Shown one piece after another: positions 1 through 10,600 of a stretch of 64,000 bases of DNA. How positions within the stretch are numbered: position 1 is the first letter of the stretch; every line of letters starts with the position of its first letter. A program made the position numbers and the translations under genes. The notes under the pieces were generated by a model, which was not told where the DNA came from, made no database searches, and saw only the letters and a list, made by a program, of their open reading frames with translations. Origin of the DNA: Ctenosaura bakeri. Its lineage: Eukaryota; Chordata; Lepidosauria; Squamata; Iguanidae. The stretch spans positions 186,001 to 250,000 of the forward strand of contig CAOLHI010001251.1 of assembly GCA_948474755.1 (NCBI GenBank), read 5' to 3'.

Positions 1-375
1 CGGTGCTGTGGCCCTCTGACGCCACGCGTGGCTCCGTTCCTCCGGCCTCCAGGAGGACAGCCGTCGGAGGATGAAGACCTCCCCTTCGACGGGCAGGGGC
101 TCTTCCACACGTCCACAGACGACGCCATGGACCACCTCGTCAAGGCCTGGCTGACGGCGAGGAAAATCGGGATCAACCAGCCTCCCCAGGCTCGCCGGTC
201 GTCCCAGTCCAGGTCGTCATGGCGGAGGTCCTCCTCGTCCTCGACCTACCAGCCTCGGTCCCCGCACTCGACCGCCTCGAGACCGTCCGTGGCGGCAGCA
301 CAGAGGAGGCCCCACCGGCGGCAGCCTCCGCCGTCCAAGAAGTCTTCCTCGGGTGGGAAGGCGCGCTTTTGATGC
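1..375 (+). pseudogene. DIRS gag-like ORF1, C-terminal fragment
   Basis: Frame 1 is open from the window edge to a TGA at 373-375. The stretch with FDGQGLFHTSTDDAMDHL, followed by a Ser/Arg-rich basic tail, is laid out like the C-terminal part of the ORF1 (gag-like) product of DIRS elements. ORF1 is thought to package the element RNA. The true start is outside the window; the ATG at 28 is probably internal. The fragment itself has no stop, but the element is decayed. Assignment rests mainly on position before the RT and on the motif, so it is less certain than the RT and recombinase calls. Confidence 0.6.
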
Positions 376-460
376 CTCCCGCAGGACACCACCGATGCCG
401 TCCTTCGCCCCTCCAGCAGACCTCATTCATCATCCGAACCTGGCCAGACACCTCGACTGA

Positions 461-2280
461 TGGCGCGAGATCACCACGGACTCCTGGGTACTTACCATCG
501 TCCGCCTGGGGTACGCCATCGAGTTCCGGGATATTCCACCACAGGGCGTCTACTACTCCACCCCGGCCAACCCGACTCTGCTGGAGGAGATCCAGTCCCT
601 GCTCAACAAAGGAGCGATCGAGAGGCTTCCACCCTCGGTCAGGACCACCGGCTTCTACTCGAGGTACTTCACCGTACCGAAAGCGGACGGGTCCCTACGC
701 CCCATCCTGGACCTTCGGGGAGTGAACGAATACATCCCCCCCAAGAGGTTCAAGATGGTCACGCTGCCATCGATCCTCCCCTTTCTCCGACGAGGGGACT
801 GGCTGGCATCCATAGACCTCAAGGACGCCTACTTCCACATCTCGATCCGCCCCCAGCACAGGCGGTACCTGCGCTTCGCGATCGACGGTACCAGTACCGC
901 GTCCTGCCCTTTGGACTCTCCACCGCACCCTGCGTGTTCACGAAGTGCATGGCTCCCGTCGTCTCCTTCCTGCGGACAAGAGGCGTCTCGGTCTACCCCT
1001 ATCTCGACGACTGGCTATTGGTGGCGCCCTGCAAAGACAAACTTTACAAAGACATTCACCTCACCTTGACATGGCTCACCTGGCTCGGGCTCAAGGTAAA
1101 CCCCAAGAAGTCCCACCTTGAGCCTACCCGCCTCCTCAACTTCATCAGGGCGACCCTCGATACCGTGTCGGGAAGGGCCTACCTACCGACGGAGAGGGCC
1201 CGGACGCTCACCCGCGCGGCGCGGGCGGCCTCCCAGACCCCGACGGTATCGGCCAAGACGCTGCAGCAGCTGCTCGGCTACATGGCGGCGACCACGGCCG
1301 TCACCTACCTCTCCAGGCTCCGAGCGCAACCCCTGCAGCACTGGTTCGTCAGGGTCTTCGACCCGCTCCGGGACGAGCAGTCCCGTCGGTACCGCATTCC
1401 CCCCGAGATCCGGCAGACTCTCTTGTGGTGGCAGTCCCATCAGAACCTGATGTCGGGAATGCCGTTCCGCCAGCCCAGACCCACGGTCACGCTAACGACG
1501 GACGCGTCCCTGCTGGGCTGGGGAGCCCACGCTGGAGATCTACGGGTCAAAGGCGCCTGGATGGACGGCAAGACGTCCCTCCATATCAACGCTCTGGAAC
1601 TCCTGGCCATCCACAAAACCCTGATGGCGTTCCGGCACCTGGTGGCGGGCCGCTCCGTGCTGATCCTCACGGACAACACGACCGCCATGTGTTACGTGAA
1701 CAGGCAAGGGGGAACCCACTCCACCACCCTGCTGACCATCGCGCTCGCCCTCTGGTACTGGTGCGCCTCCCTGAGGATCCACCCGCTGGCGGTTCACCTG
1801 GCGGGGCAGGAGAACACCATGGCGGATGCCCTCAGCAGGGACACCTCCTCCTACCACGAGTGGTCCCTGGCCGACGACGCCTTCCGGATGCTCCGACACT
1901 GGTGGGGCGAGCCGACCGTCGACCTCTTCGCGACCAGCCAGAACGCGAAATGCCGACGCTTCTGCTCCAGGGCGGGGCACGATCCCCGCTCCATCGGCGA
2001 CGCGTTCCAGATACCGTGGGACGAGGGGCTCCTGTACGCCTTCCCACCGCTCCCACTCCTCGGCCGCGTCGTATCGAAGATCATCGCGGGCGGAGCAGAC
2101 GCGATTCTGGTGGCACCGTACTGGCCGAGGCAGCACTGGTTCGGCCCCCTGATCGAGGCCTCCCAGGGGAGGACCCTCAAGTTCCCGCTGGCGCCGGACC
2201 TGCTCTCCCACTCTAACGGCCAGGTGCTACACCCGGACCTTCCAGTATTGGCCCTCCATGCCTGGAGGATATCGCCGTAG
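461..2280 (+). pseudogene. DIRS reverse transcriptase / RNase H (frameshifted)
   Basis: The RT begins in frame 2 (about 461-888) with palm-type blocks such as SRYFTVPKADGSLRPILDL and SIDLKDAYFHI, then continues in frame 1 from about 889 with YRVLPFGLSTAP and the catalytic YLDD box (codons 1000-1011). RNase H follows at about 1490-1850, with TDAS, ALELLA and DNTTA-type motifs and a MADALSR end, then the DLFAT segment common in DIRS pol proteins. Frame 1 ends at the TAG 2278-2280. The change from frame 2 to frame 1 near 880-890 breaks the RT between its catalytic blocks, and an in-frame TGA stands at 458-460. Normally the enzyme copies the element RNA and removes the RNA strand. The end overlaps the recombinase frame, as is usual for DIRS. 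Confidence 0.85.
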
Positions 2281-3292
2281 GCGACCCGGCCATCGGTACC
2301 GTCTTAACGGCAGCAAGGAAGGAATCGACATGGAGGAACTACCACTACAAATGGCAGCGGTTTGTCGCCTTTGCAGAGGAGTGGCGTGAGCCGACGTCCC
2401 CGGCCGGCCTCCGGACCGTTCTTCACTTCCTCCTCCACCTGCGTCAGCAAGGCCTGGCCTTCACCTCGATCAAAGTCTACCTCGCCGCGATCGTGGCGTA
2501 CCAACCGCCGAGATCACCCTCCGTGGCGTTCTTCCGGGACGATACCGTCAAGCGGTTCCTGAAGGGCCTGCAACACCTCTACCCGCCGGTATCGCCCCCG
2601 CTACCATCGTGGTCGCTGTCACTGGTGCTATCGCAGCTCACGAGGCCGCCCTTCGAGCCGATGGCGACAGCGGATGACAGGCTCCTGGCGATGAAGACGG
2701 CGTTTCTCGTGGCGATCACCTCTGCCAGGCGAGCCGGAGAGCTGGCGGTGCTGCGCTGCGACGACCCCTTCCTGGCTTCCACCGCGATAAGGTCATCCTC
2801 CGACCCGACGTCTCGTTCCTGCCGAAGGTGGTCTCCACCTTCCATCTCAACCAGGACATCGTGCTCCCGGCCTTCTACCCCGAGCCCACCTCGCCCCTGG
2901 AGCGGGCCCTGCACTCCCTGGACGTCCGTCGGGCCCTTGCGTTCTACACGGATAGGACGGCGTCCTACCGACAGACACTTCACCTCTTTGTCTGCTATGG
3001 CAGACGCAAAAGAGGCCACAAGGTATCATCCCAGTGACTCTCCAAGTGAGTCGCGCAGGCCATCCACTTGACCTACCAACTGGCCAAGAAGCCTCCGCCG
3101 GACCTGCTTCGGGCCCATTCCACCAGGGCCGTGTCCACGTCCGCGGCCCTTCTGCGAGGGGTCGACCTGCCGGAGCTGTGTCGTGTGGCGACCTGGGCCC
3201 AACCGTCGACCTTCATCCGCCACTACAGGCTTGACTGCCGTTCCAGGCAAGATGCCCGGTTTGGTCGTGCGGTGCTGGCCTCTGTCCTCTAG
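2262..3292 (+). pseudogene. DIRS tyrosine recombinase (frameshifted, two TGA stops)
   Basis: Frame 0 carries the N-terminal SAM-like part (STWRNYHYKWQRF onward) and the first catalytic arginine in ARRAGEL (2727-2732). The homology moves to frame 2 near 2765-2777 and runs to a TAG at 3290-3292. Frame 2 holds the HxxR box (His codon 3116-3118, Arg codon 3125-3127) and the nucleophile in RHYR (Tyr codon 3224-3226). The R, H, R and Y codons of a tyrosine recombinase are therefore all still present, but in two frames. TGA codons at 3035-3037 and 3047-3049 also interrupt frame 2 before the HxxR box. The protein would integrate the circular DNA intermediate. It overlaps the end of the RT/RNase H frame. 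Confidence 0.85.
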
Positions 3293-3335
3293 GGTCTGGG
3301 ACCTGACCCACCATCCTACAGGTGAGCTATTCAGT

Positions 3336-3357
3336 CTCCTATTGTATGAGGCACAGA
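3336..3357 (+). repeat. 22-bp direct repeat, copy 1 (DIRS 3' region)
   Basis: The motif CTCCTATTGTATGAGGCACA plus GA occurs here and again at 3602-3623 in the same orientation; the second copy overlaps the right inverted-repeat arm. It is a second, direct copy of terminal sequence after the recombinase ORF, as expected where DIRS terminal sequence is duplicated internally. Confidence 0.8.
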
Positions 3358-3370
3358 GACCACGAAGAAG

Positions 3371-3428
3371 AAGAACAGGTTGCTTACCTGTAACTGTAGT
3401 TCTTCGAGTGGTCATCTGTGCCTCATAC
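3371..3428 (+). repeat. DIRS inverted repeat, left arm (internal complementary region)
   Basis: These 58 bases are the exact reverse complement of 3610-3667, with 181 bases between the arms. The placement just after the recombinase stop fits the internal complementary region of DIRS elements. On the - strand the arm contains the splice-donor-like motif ACAG/GTAAGC (GT complement at 3386-3387). Confidence 0.9.
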
Positions 3429-3601
3429 ACACCCGCCCTGCCTTCCCCTCTCTTTCAGGTCCCATGTTCTTCGGCGGACCAGAACTGAGGAGAGACCGTG
3501 GCTCGGCGGGAGGAGCATGCGCAGTACGACCGAGGGGAGGGGCTCCCCGCCAAGCCAACGAGCTCTAGAATCTTCCGAACGCTACCGCGCAGGCGCAAAA
3601 G

Positions 3602-3623
3602 CTCCTATTGTATGAGGCACAGA
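3602..3623 (+). repeat. 22-bp direct repeat, copy 2 (DIRS 3' region)
   Basis: Identical to 3336-3357. It straddles the outer border of the right inverted-repeat arm, so terminal sequence is present three times in the last 330 bases of the element (two direct, one inverted). Confidence 0.8.
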
Positions 3624-3667
3624 TGACCACTCGAAGAACTACAGTTACAGGTAAGCAACCTGTTCTT
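3610..3667 (-). repeat. DIRS inverted repeat, right arm (3' terminal repeat)
   Basis: This is a perfect 58-base inverted copy of 3371-3428 and marks the probable 3' end of the element. The + strand reads ACAG/GTAAGC with GT at 3651-3652, a strong splice-donor consensus in the HERC3 sense direction. Confidence 0.9.
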
Positions 3668-3910
3668 ATTCTCATCCAAGTGCTGTTAATTACTAATAAT
3701 TACTAATAATCATTGTTGGACGTACCTAACTACTTAGAAACTTAGAAGAAAAGATTCAGAGTTGTACTTGAGTGAGTTCAAGCAAATTTTGCCCAGGACT
3801 CCTGTTCCATCCAGCGTAAGTGTTTAATTCAGTTTTAAAGTGTGTATCAAGCGGATTCCATCAACCATACCCACTCTGCTGAGACTGCTGTTAGATTAAG
3901 CAGCTCAATA

Positions 3911-4297
3911 CAGTCAGCCCTCCACATTTGTGGGTTTCACGTTTGTAGATTCGATTATTCATGGATTATTTTTGCTGTCATCTCTGCTGCTTCCCTATGC
4001 CATTTTTAATAGAGACTGCAAGCCTCATGAAACTGAGAAACTGCTAACGAGGCCTGTAAGTCCCTATTAAAAATAGTGTGGAGCAGCAGTGGAGGTGGCA
4101 GTGAGCCCCACGAGCCACCCACTTCTGCCTTGTGAAGGAACCCTGATGCTTCAAAGGAATCCACAGTGGGTTGAATATGGCTATCATACTTTTTTGGGCA
4201 TTAAATATGGTTTAGGAGGGCCTAGAGTTAATCACGGTTTTTCCACTTTCATGGGGGTCCTGTGCCCCTAACCTTAGCAAATGTAGAGGGATGACTG
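3911..4297 (+). mobile_element. Tigger/mariner-like non-autonomous DNA transposon (MITE)
   Basis: The left end CAGTCAGCCCTCCACATTTG and the inverted right end CAGTCATCCCTCTACATTTG differ at two of 20 positions. The element is flanked by TA on both sides (3909-3910 and 4298-4299), the target duplication of Tc1/mariner/pogo transposons. Ends of the type CAGTC..CCCTCC..CATTTG resemble Tigger families. It is 387 bp long and has no transposase frame. Confidence 0.8.
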
Positions 4298-4309
4298 TAT
4301 TTTTCAAAT

Positions 4310-4465
4310 AAAATGGTATGCTAGTACAGGGGAGACCTGTGTTCAAATCCCCATTTTGCTAAAAAATCTCTGTGGGTGAGCCTGGACTGGTCACTATGTT
4401 TCAGCCTCACCTACCTTACAAGGTTGTGATGTGAATAAAAATAGGGAGGAGAACCTTATATATAT
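4310..4465 (+). mobile_element. tRNA-derived SINE fragment
   Basis: GTTCAAATCCCCATTTTGC resembles the B box of a tRNA promoter and is followed by a TCAGCCTCACCTACCTTACA segment and GGTTGTGATGTGAATAAAA, the body of a common lizard tRNA-SINE. It is a divergent, partial copy. Confidence 0.6.
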
Positions 4466-4561
4466 CTTGAGGAAAGACAAGACAGAGATGTAACAAATAA
4501 TTAAATTGTGAATATGTTGTGCATTAGGCATCTCTCATTTTTAAAAACAATTTTTTTTCAG

Positions 4562-4673
4562 AATAGATGAACATTTCAAAACTAGTCCCAAAATTCCAGG
4601 GATTGACTTGAATTCCACCAGAGTGATGTTTGATAAATTAATGACATCTCAGCATGCTGTCTTGCTTGACCAG
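4562..4673 (+). CDS. HERC3: HERC3 exon (linker; first in window)
   Basis: The acceptor is a T-tract followed by TTCAG (ends 4561) and the donor is CAG/GTATGA. The frame begins at base 2 and contains [18 protein letters not shown], a conserved HERC3 linker segment. The first base completes a codon from an exon left of the window. Confidence 0.93.
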
Positions 4674-7600
4674 GTATGAATCTCAAGGTGTTAACACTGA
4701 AACAAGCCATGACTTTCTGCAAGGTCGTGTTGGTTAGGAATGATGGGAGTTATAGTCATATATCTAGCTGGGGGAAGCTATGGTAGATCTTTGAAGCTAC
4801 ATCTTGTTCATTAATGCAAATTAAACTGTCTGTAGGATTAGCATTGGCAAAAATACATATGTTCCCCTTCCCCCACACCATCTGTGCATAAAGGCTCAAC
4901 TGTGTTTCGCCCACACTGTTCACCTCCAATATATGCCTGAAATCTGCTTGCTCCATTTTTTAATGCTTCTGAAGTTAGATGCTCGAGTGTTTAGAAACCA
5001 CACTTCCACCGTCAGAGCTTTGAAGTATTTTGGGGGGGGAGGGGGAGACTGCAGTTCTCAGTCATTCACATGGGGAAAATCTGGGAGGCATAGTCCAAGA
5101 AACTAACTTTTCTAATGTCTATCTCCAATTTGGAACATGGAGTGGAATCAATTTTGTGTTAAATATCCATGTAACTATCTTTAGTTATTTCCTCTTTTTC
5201 CTCTTGTTGTGAAATTATGAGCCACCTCTAAAGCCTTCCAAATTTGGGACTACCCTGTAATTGTTTGTCATGGCATCACCACAGCACTGTGTCAGCCCCC
5301 CCTAACTTTCCAAAAACACCCACCTTGAACAGTGAGGAGAAGAGTTGCAAATAGGGACAGCTAGTGTGATGCCCTGCCACCAGTATCGTTAGGTTTAAGT
5401 CACAAGCAAAGATACCTTTCCTACCAGCCAGCTGTAAATTGCTTTGGGGGAGCCTGGGGGAAAAAAAGAATCAGTGCTTGTTTGTTACTGTCAAGGTCTG
5501 GGATGCTAATAGAGATCTTCCACTCCAGTTCTGTGGCATGATAATCACAATCGGGGAAGGTTTGGGATGCCTTGGTGGTAGTTTTAGGTGAGAGCATACA
5601 TTTTCCCAAGAATTGTAAGTGAAGTTCTGCAATAAAATAGCCAGAGCTTGTAAAAGTTAATTTTTTGGACTACAGTTCCCAGAATTCTGACTAGAGACAT
5701 GACTTTACATTCTGGTAATTGTAGTCTGAGAAAACTCCCCAGAGCAGTACTACTCAAAGTGGTGGTCTGTGGAACAGTGCCAGTCCCTGAGCCATTGGCT
5801 ACAGGTCCATAGTGAGTTTCTAGGAGACAAATGAACAGCTATAGCCAATGGGCACCAGTGTAGTACTTGGTCCCTGACACACTGGGAAATAAACTCTGGT
5901 GGTTCCCCATGTCAAGAAGCTCAAGAAGCATTGCTCTAGATTAGGGATGGAAACTATTGGGGATTATATGGCCACATTATCTCCCTCTCCCAGAGAACCT
6001 TGGAAAATTGCTCCTTCCTGCCCCTACCTCCATTTTTCTTTAAATAAAATTTGCAGGGTCCTACAAAAATGGACCAGACCTTAGGCTGCAGTTTCCACAC
6101 TCCTGCTCTAAATGTATTAGACATTGGATTGTGCCAAGAAGCAGCTGCTGTGTCATAGGGGCAGATGGAAGCGTTTCTGCTAGAGAGTAGGCTTTCCAGG
6201 CTACCAGGAAGGCATAGCTGTTTGCATGATGTATAATAACAGCCTTTGGGAAGCAGACTCTTTTTTTGTCGGAGATACTATGGTGGAACAGACCTTTGTG
6301 CGTAATAAGACTCCTTTCACTCAGGCAAGCTGCTTTTTTACCTGATGAAATTAATCTAGCCCAGTTATGCTAGAAATGTGTTCTCTAGAACTCAAATTCA
6401 TCCTAACTTTGTAAGCGTTCCAAAGGTTTGCACTGAGCATCGGAGCCTGAGAAAGTTACTTTTTTGGAATGTAAGTCCCAGATTCCCCCTGGCAGTGACC
6501 ATTCTGGCTGGGGGTTATTGAATTTTTAAATCTTAAGTCTAAAAAAGCTGTACAGAGTTTGAAATAGTCATCATGCTGAAATAGTCTTATGAGTGGTTAG
6601 TCTAACTTGAGTTGATTTCCTGGTGCCATAAGTGAGTTTAAAAAGGCCAGATGAACTGGAAAAAACACAGAAATGTGGTGTGAACCTCCTTCTTCTTTTT
6701 CTTCCTCTTTCCCCCTCTTCACAGATCTTGAAGAGTTTCGAAAGCTTTTTGATTCCACAGCTGCCCAGCTCTCCACCAGATGTTGAAGCCATGAGAATCT
6801 ATCTGATTCTGCCAGAATTCCCACCTTTTCAAGACTCAAAGTACTATGTAACATTAACACTTCCATTGGCAATGGCCATATTGCGCCTGGACAGGAATCC
6901 TAGTAAAGTTTTAGGTAGAAGATATTCTCCTTTTTTGAATGTGTCTGCTGTTGTACATTCCTTTAAGAAGGAAGTTATTAACATCTATCAGTTGTTTCAA
7001 ATACCAAAATAATTTGCCACCTAGTCTTTAGCATCAGCTATCTGCCTGTCACCTTTTCTAAAATCCTTTTGTCAGCATGGATGGTAAAGGCTCCATAAGA
7101 AGGGTGAAGATGATATGCTGTTTAGGGGAACTTGCAGCCTTTCTCTCCATGAGAACAAAACTTCCTCTTAGAAACTGTATGAGGAATGCTTCTTGTTTTC
7201 TGTTCTTTGGCGTCCCATCAGTATCTTTTTGGATATCAGCAGCTGTTACACTCATATCTCAGATTTATTAGTGTGTCTAGCAGCTTGCATGTTTTCCCAC
7301 AGGGAAGAAGACAAAGGGTACTATGCTTTGCAGCGCAGAAATTAGTGGTGAAGATTTAATGTGGAACTGTGGCAATCAGCTGCACCCAGTCTTCACCCAC
7401 CCATTCAACTGCAGTGATGTTGGCAATGTTTCCAAACCCCAATTCCAGTGTTCAGAGGACATTTTGCTGGTATAATATCTTATGCTGGCATTCCCATGAA
7501 AGCCCAAAGAGTTGTTTTACTCTTTAGTCATTGTTTAGAATTGTATTACTACTTTTTGACTTTCAAAAAATGAGCACAGATGCCTTCCTTCTTTTCTCTG

Positions 7601-10600
7601 CCCCCAACAAAGTACTATTCCAACCTCACTCTCCTTATAAAACTGTGTAAGAGTGAAAGAGAAAAATGAGACAGAATTCAAATATTTCTGTTTATTAACA
7701 TACGATTGTTGATAGGGGAGGCACAATGGATAAGGAGGAATCCCCAGAAGGATCCGTCAATAGATCAGTCTCCAAAGCAGTTAAGAAGGTTTTTGCCAGA
7801 TTTCCTGACACTTCTCATTGTCCCTTTTAGGAAATCATAGAATCATGGAGTTGGCAGAGACCACAAGGGCCATCCAGTCCAATCGCCAATGTTAATTTTA
7901 TTCTTTGTGGCTGGCTCCACATATCTGGAAGCCGTTTTTTGGGTGGTGACAGGATTGGAAGGCAGTTGCCTCCCAGTGTTGCAGGATTATTTTGTTAGCT
8001 TTAAGGGGAAGGGTAGGGAACATGTGGCAGTCCAAATGTTGGATTGCAACTCCTATCAGCCCTGTCTAGCAAAATCAGTGGTGAGGACTGATGTGAGTTA
8101 CAGTCCAATAACATCTTAAGGTCCACACACTTGCCATTCTTGCATTTGAGTGTCTCTTAGAAACCAGTGGAATCTTGCTTGTCCACACGCCAGTAATTTT
8201 TGGTTCCTGTTCTATGATTATTACATTTATTTAAATCTTGCCCTTTTCCCAGTCTGAGACTCAAGGTGGCTCACAACAGTTGAAAGAAACATAGCTAAAA
8301 AATATACAAAATACAAAAGTTAAAAAATACCATTGAGCTATCCATAAAATTAAAACCAGTTTTTTAAAAAACACAAAGCTATTAAAAACAAGTAAAACAG
8401 AGATAGTGTAAAGCACAGTTCTGCAAGGCTCAGTCAGTCTTTAAAAGGTCTGTTGAAATAATTATATTTTCCTTATGCACTCCATTGCATAACACAAAGA
8501 GGCACAGTTTGTCTGCATATGTTGCTGAGCTGAGTTTGCACTTCAGGATGGAATATAGGGTCACAACTCCATGCAGCAAGCTGATGGAATGAAGTTGCTA
8601 CCCATAACTTCAGACACTTCAGCTACATTCCCCTCCTTTGTCAAATGTCAAAACCCCAGAAGGCATCCAAATTTAAGAATGAAGTCCAGTGCTCACTTGC
8701 TTGGGAATAAGGCCCACTGAAGTCAGTAGAGCTTGTTTCCAAGTCAGCATGCCACTGGGTTCGGTTGGGTCTGCAGTAATGTTTTCCAGTCAAAATGCAA
8801 ACTTGATCTCATTGAATATTCTGGGTAGCAGCCATTATACTAGCTATGAAATGTATAACATTTCCTTCAAGATGGCACTGAAGCTAATAGTTTGTTTTGA
8901 TTTTGTGTTGCCTGCTTAGATAACTGGTGGTCTCAGGTATGCCCAGGATACTTCTTGAGGCTGGTGGATCTCTATAAAGGGGCTGTGGTTTACCTCTTGA
9001 ATGGAAGAAAAACCTTATTGATTCCTGTCTTGTACAGTAGTTACATCACAGCTGCACTAAAACTTCTGGAGAAACTTCATAAAGTAAGAAGACTACTCAG
9101 TGCATGAGAGTGTGTGTTGGCTTGCACAATTTTCAGAATTTGTAATTATTGCCAGGTTGTGATTATGCTGGCAAAGAGTTTGAAATAGTTCTTTCTTTGA
9201 ATGGCAGTTTCCAGAATCCCCCAAGCAACATGCCCACTAGCTAGACTAGTTCTGGGATTCTTGAAATTGTAACCACCACCACCCCCAAAGTAACTTTTCC
9301 AAGCTCTTTACTGGCATGTCCCTTTTCATGTGGCAACTTCTCTGTTTCTTTTTCCATTTACCTGTGGGGTTTCATGTTTGGAGTGGGGCTTCTATATATA
9401 GAACCCAGTGAAGTGCACAGCCAGTATGCCTTAATTTTGTGATATACACACGGACCGAAGAAGATGCCTTACACTGAATCACACTGTCTAGCCAATCTTG
9501 TGAACTCAAATTGGCGGCAGTGATTTCCCAGCATTTCAGGCACTGTTTTTTGTAGCCTTATCTGAAAATTCCTGGTATTCCCTAATAGACATTCATTCAA
9601 TTACAGAACAGGCTTGATGCTGTTTAGTATCTGAAATCAGACAAAATAAGGTGCATTCAGGGTGGTATATTGTTGCAGTATAGCAAGGCACAGGCTTGGC
9701 TTTATACTCATAGAGGCCTGTATGCAAATATGAAATCCCATTCCTTCCTTTGTTATCCATTTGTTCTAACCATTGGTTCAACATGTGTGTTGTTTAACAA
9801 TTACTTGCTTTTTTTTCTGTGCTGTAGTTTGTGTCTTTACTAAGTACTAGCTACATTATCTTTGGTTTTCATGCTGAACTGTAGCAAGAAACTGTTCACT
9901 GTATTCTTCTTCTTCTTTCTTTTTACTTTTTCAAATCAGGTAAATCAGAAAGTTAAGCATGTAGAATATGACAAGTTCTATATCCCAGAAATTTCCAGTC
10001 TGGTGGATATTCAGGAAGACTACCTAATGTGGTTCTTACATCAAGCTGGAATGGTAAGAGTTTTTGTCTAATTGGAGTGGGGAAAAAGAATACTGTGGGG
10101 ATGCAACTCTTATTGCCCTTCGTACTTTGTGTATCAAAAGCTGAGTGCCATACAGATGCAAGTTCTGCAGTTAGAATAAATGTTTAATGGAAGTTATTAA
10201 GATGCATTTTTAATATGTTTTCAAGATTGGGATGTCTGGAGAACGTGGGATGTTCAGGAGTGATGCAGTGTTTGTATGTGAATGGATTCAGAGAGAGACA
10301 GGATATAAACGGGTGGTAGAGGGGAAATGGAAGATAATAAGAGTGCAAGAAGGGAGATGAAATTGTGCAAAGGGCTGGAATTTGTGTTGAGCCTTAGTTG
10401 GGTTTCCAGGTCTGTTTTCAGTATTTTCCCCCATAAAAAAGTGTTTCTCATACTGTTAAACACTGGGGATTAATGTAAACATAGCTACCGGCAGCGATCC
10501 AATGAACAGGAACATGAGCTCTGTGTCCAGGAGATCTCCTGAGCGCCATCTGCTGACCTCTGGTCCAAGGGTGGCCACCTGTGTAAGGGCTCAGGCTCAA

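Larger units (their letters stand above)
1..3667 (+). mobile_element. DIRS-like tyrosine-recombinase retrotransposon, 3' part, decayed
   Basis: This is the 3' portion of a DIRS-type retrotransposon; its 5' end lies before the window. Read left to right it shows a gag-like C-terminus (28-372), reverse transcriptase and RNase H (about 461-2280), a tyrosine recombinase (about 2262-3292), then a 58-bp perfect inverted repeat (3371-3428 and 3610-3667). DIRS elements use a tyrosine recombinase instead of a DDE integrase and end in inverted repeats plus an internal complementary region, which fits this order. The element is visibly richer in GC and CpG than its flanks. Coding frames are broken by at least two frameshifts and three in-frame TGA codons, so this copy looks inactive. 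It lies in the HERC3 intron upstream of the exon at 4562, in the same orientation as the gene. The right boundary at 3667 is taken from the end of the inverted repeat. Confidence 0.88.
4674..6724 (+). other. HERC3 intron (2.05 kb)
   Basis: Non-coding. It holds fold-back MITE remnants at about 5650-5735 and 6445-6540 and a hAT-like relic at 5745-5933; the rest is unrecognised. Confidence 0.8.
6915..8919 (+). other. HERC3 intron (2.0 kb)
   Basis: Contains a CR1 3'-end fragment (7829-7885), a fold-back repeat (8010-8110), a LINE 3'-tail fragment (8218-8310) and a short dispersed repeat (8690-8770). The remainder is unrecognised. Confidence 0.8.

Noticed and set aside
219..2216. Several long open frames overlapping the DIRS RT on both strands
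   Set aside because: They are alternate-frame readings of GC-rich coding sequence. Only the frames with YLDD, RNase H and recombinase motifs are supported.
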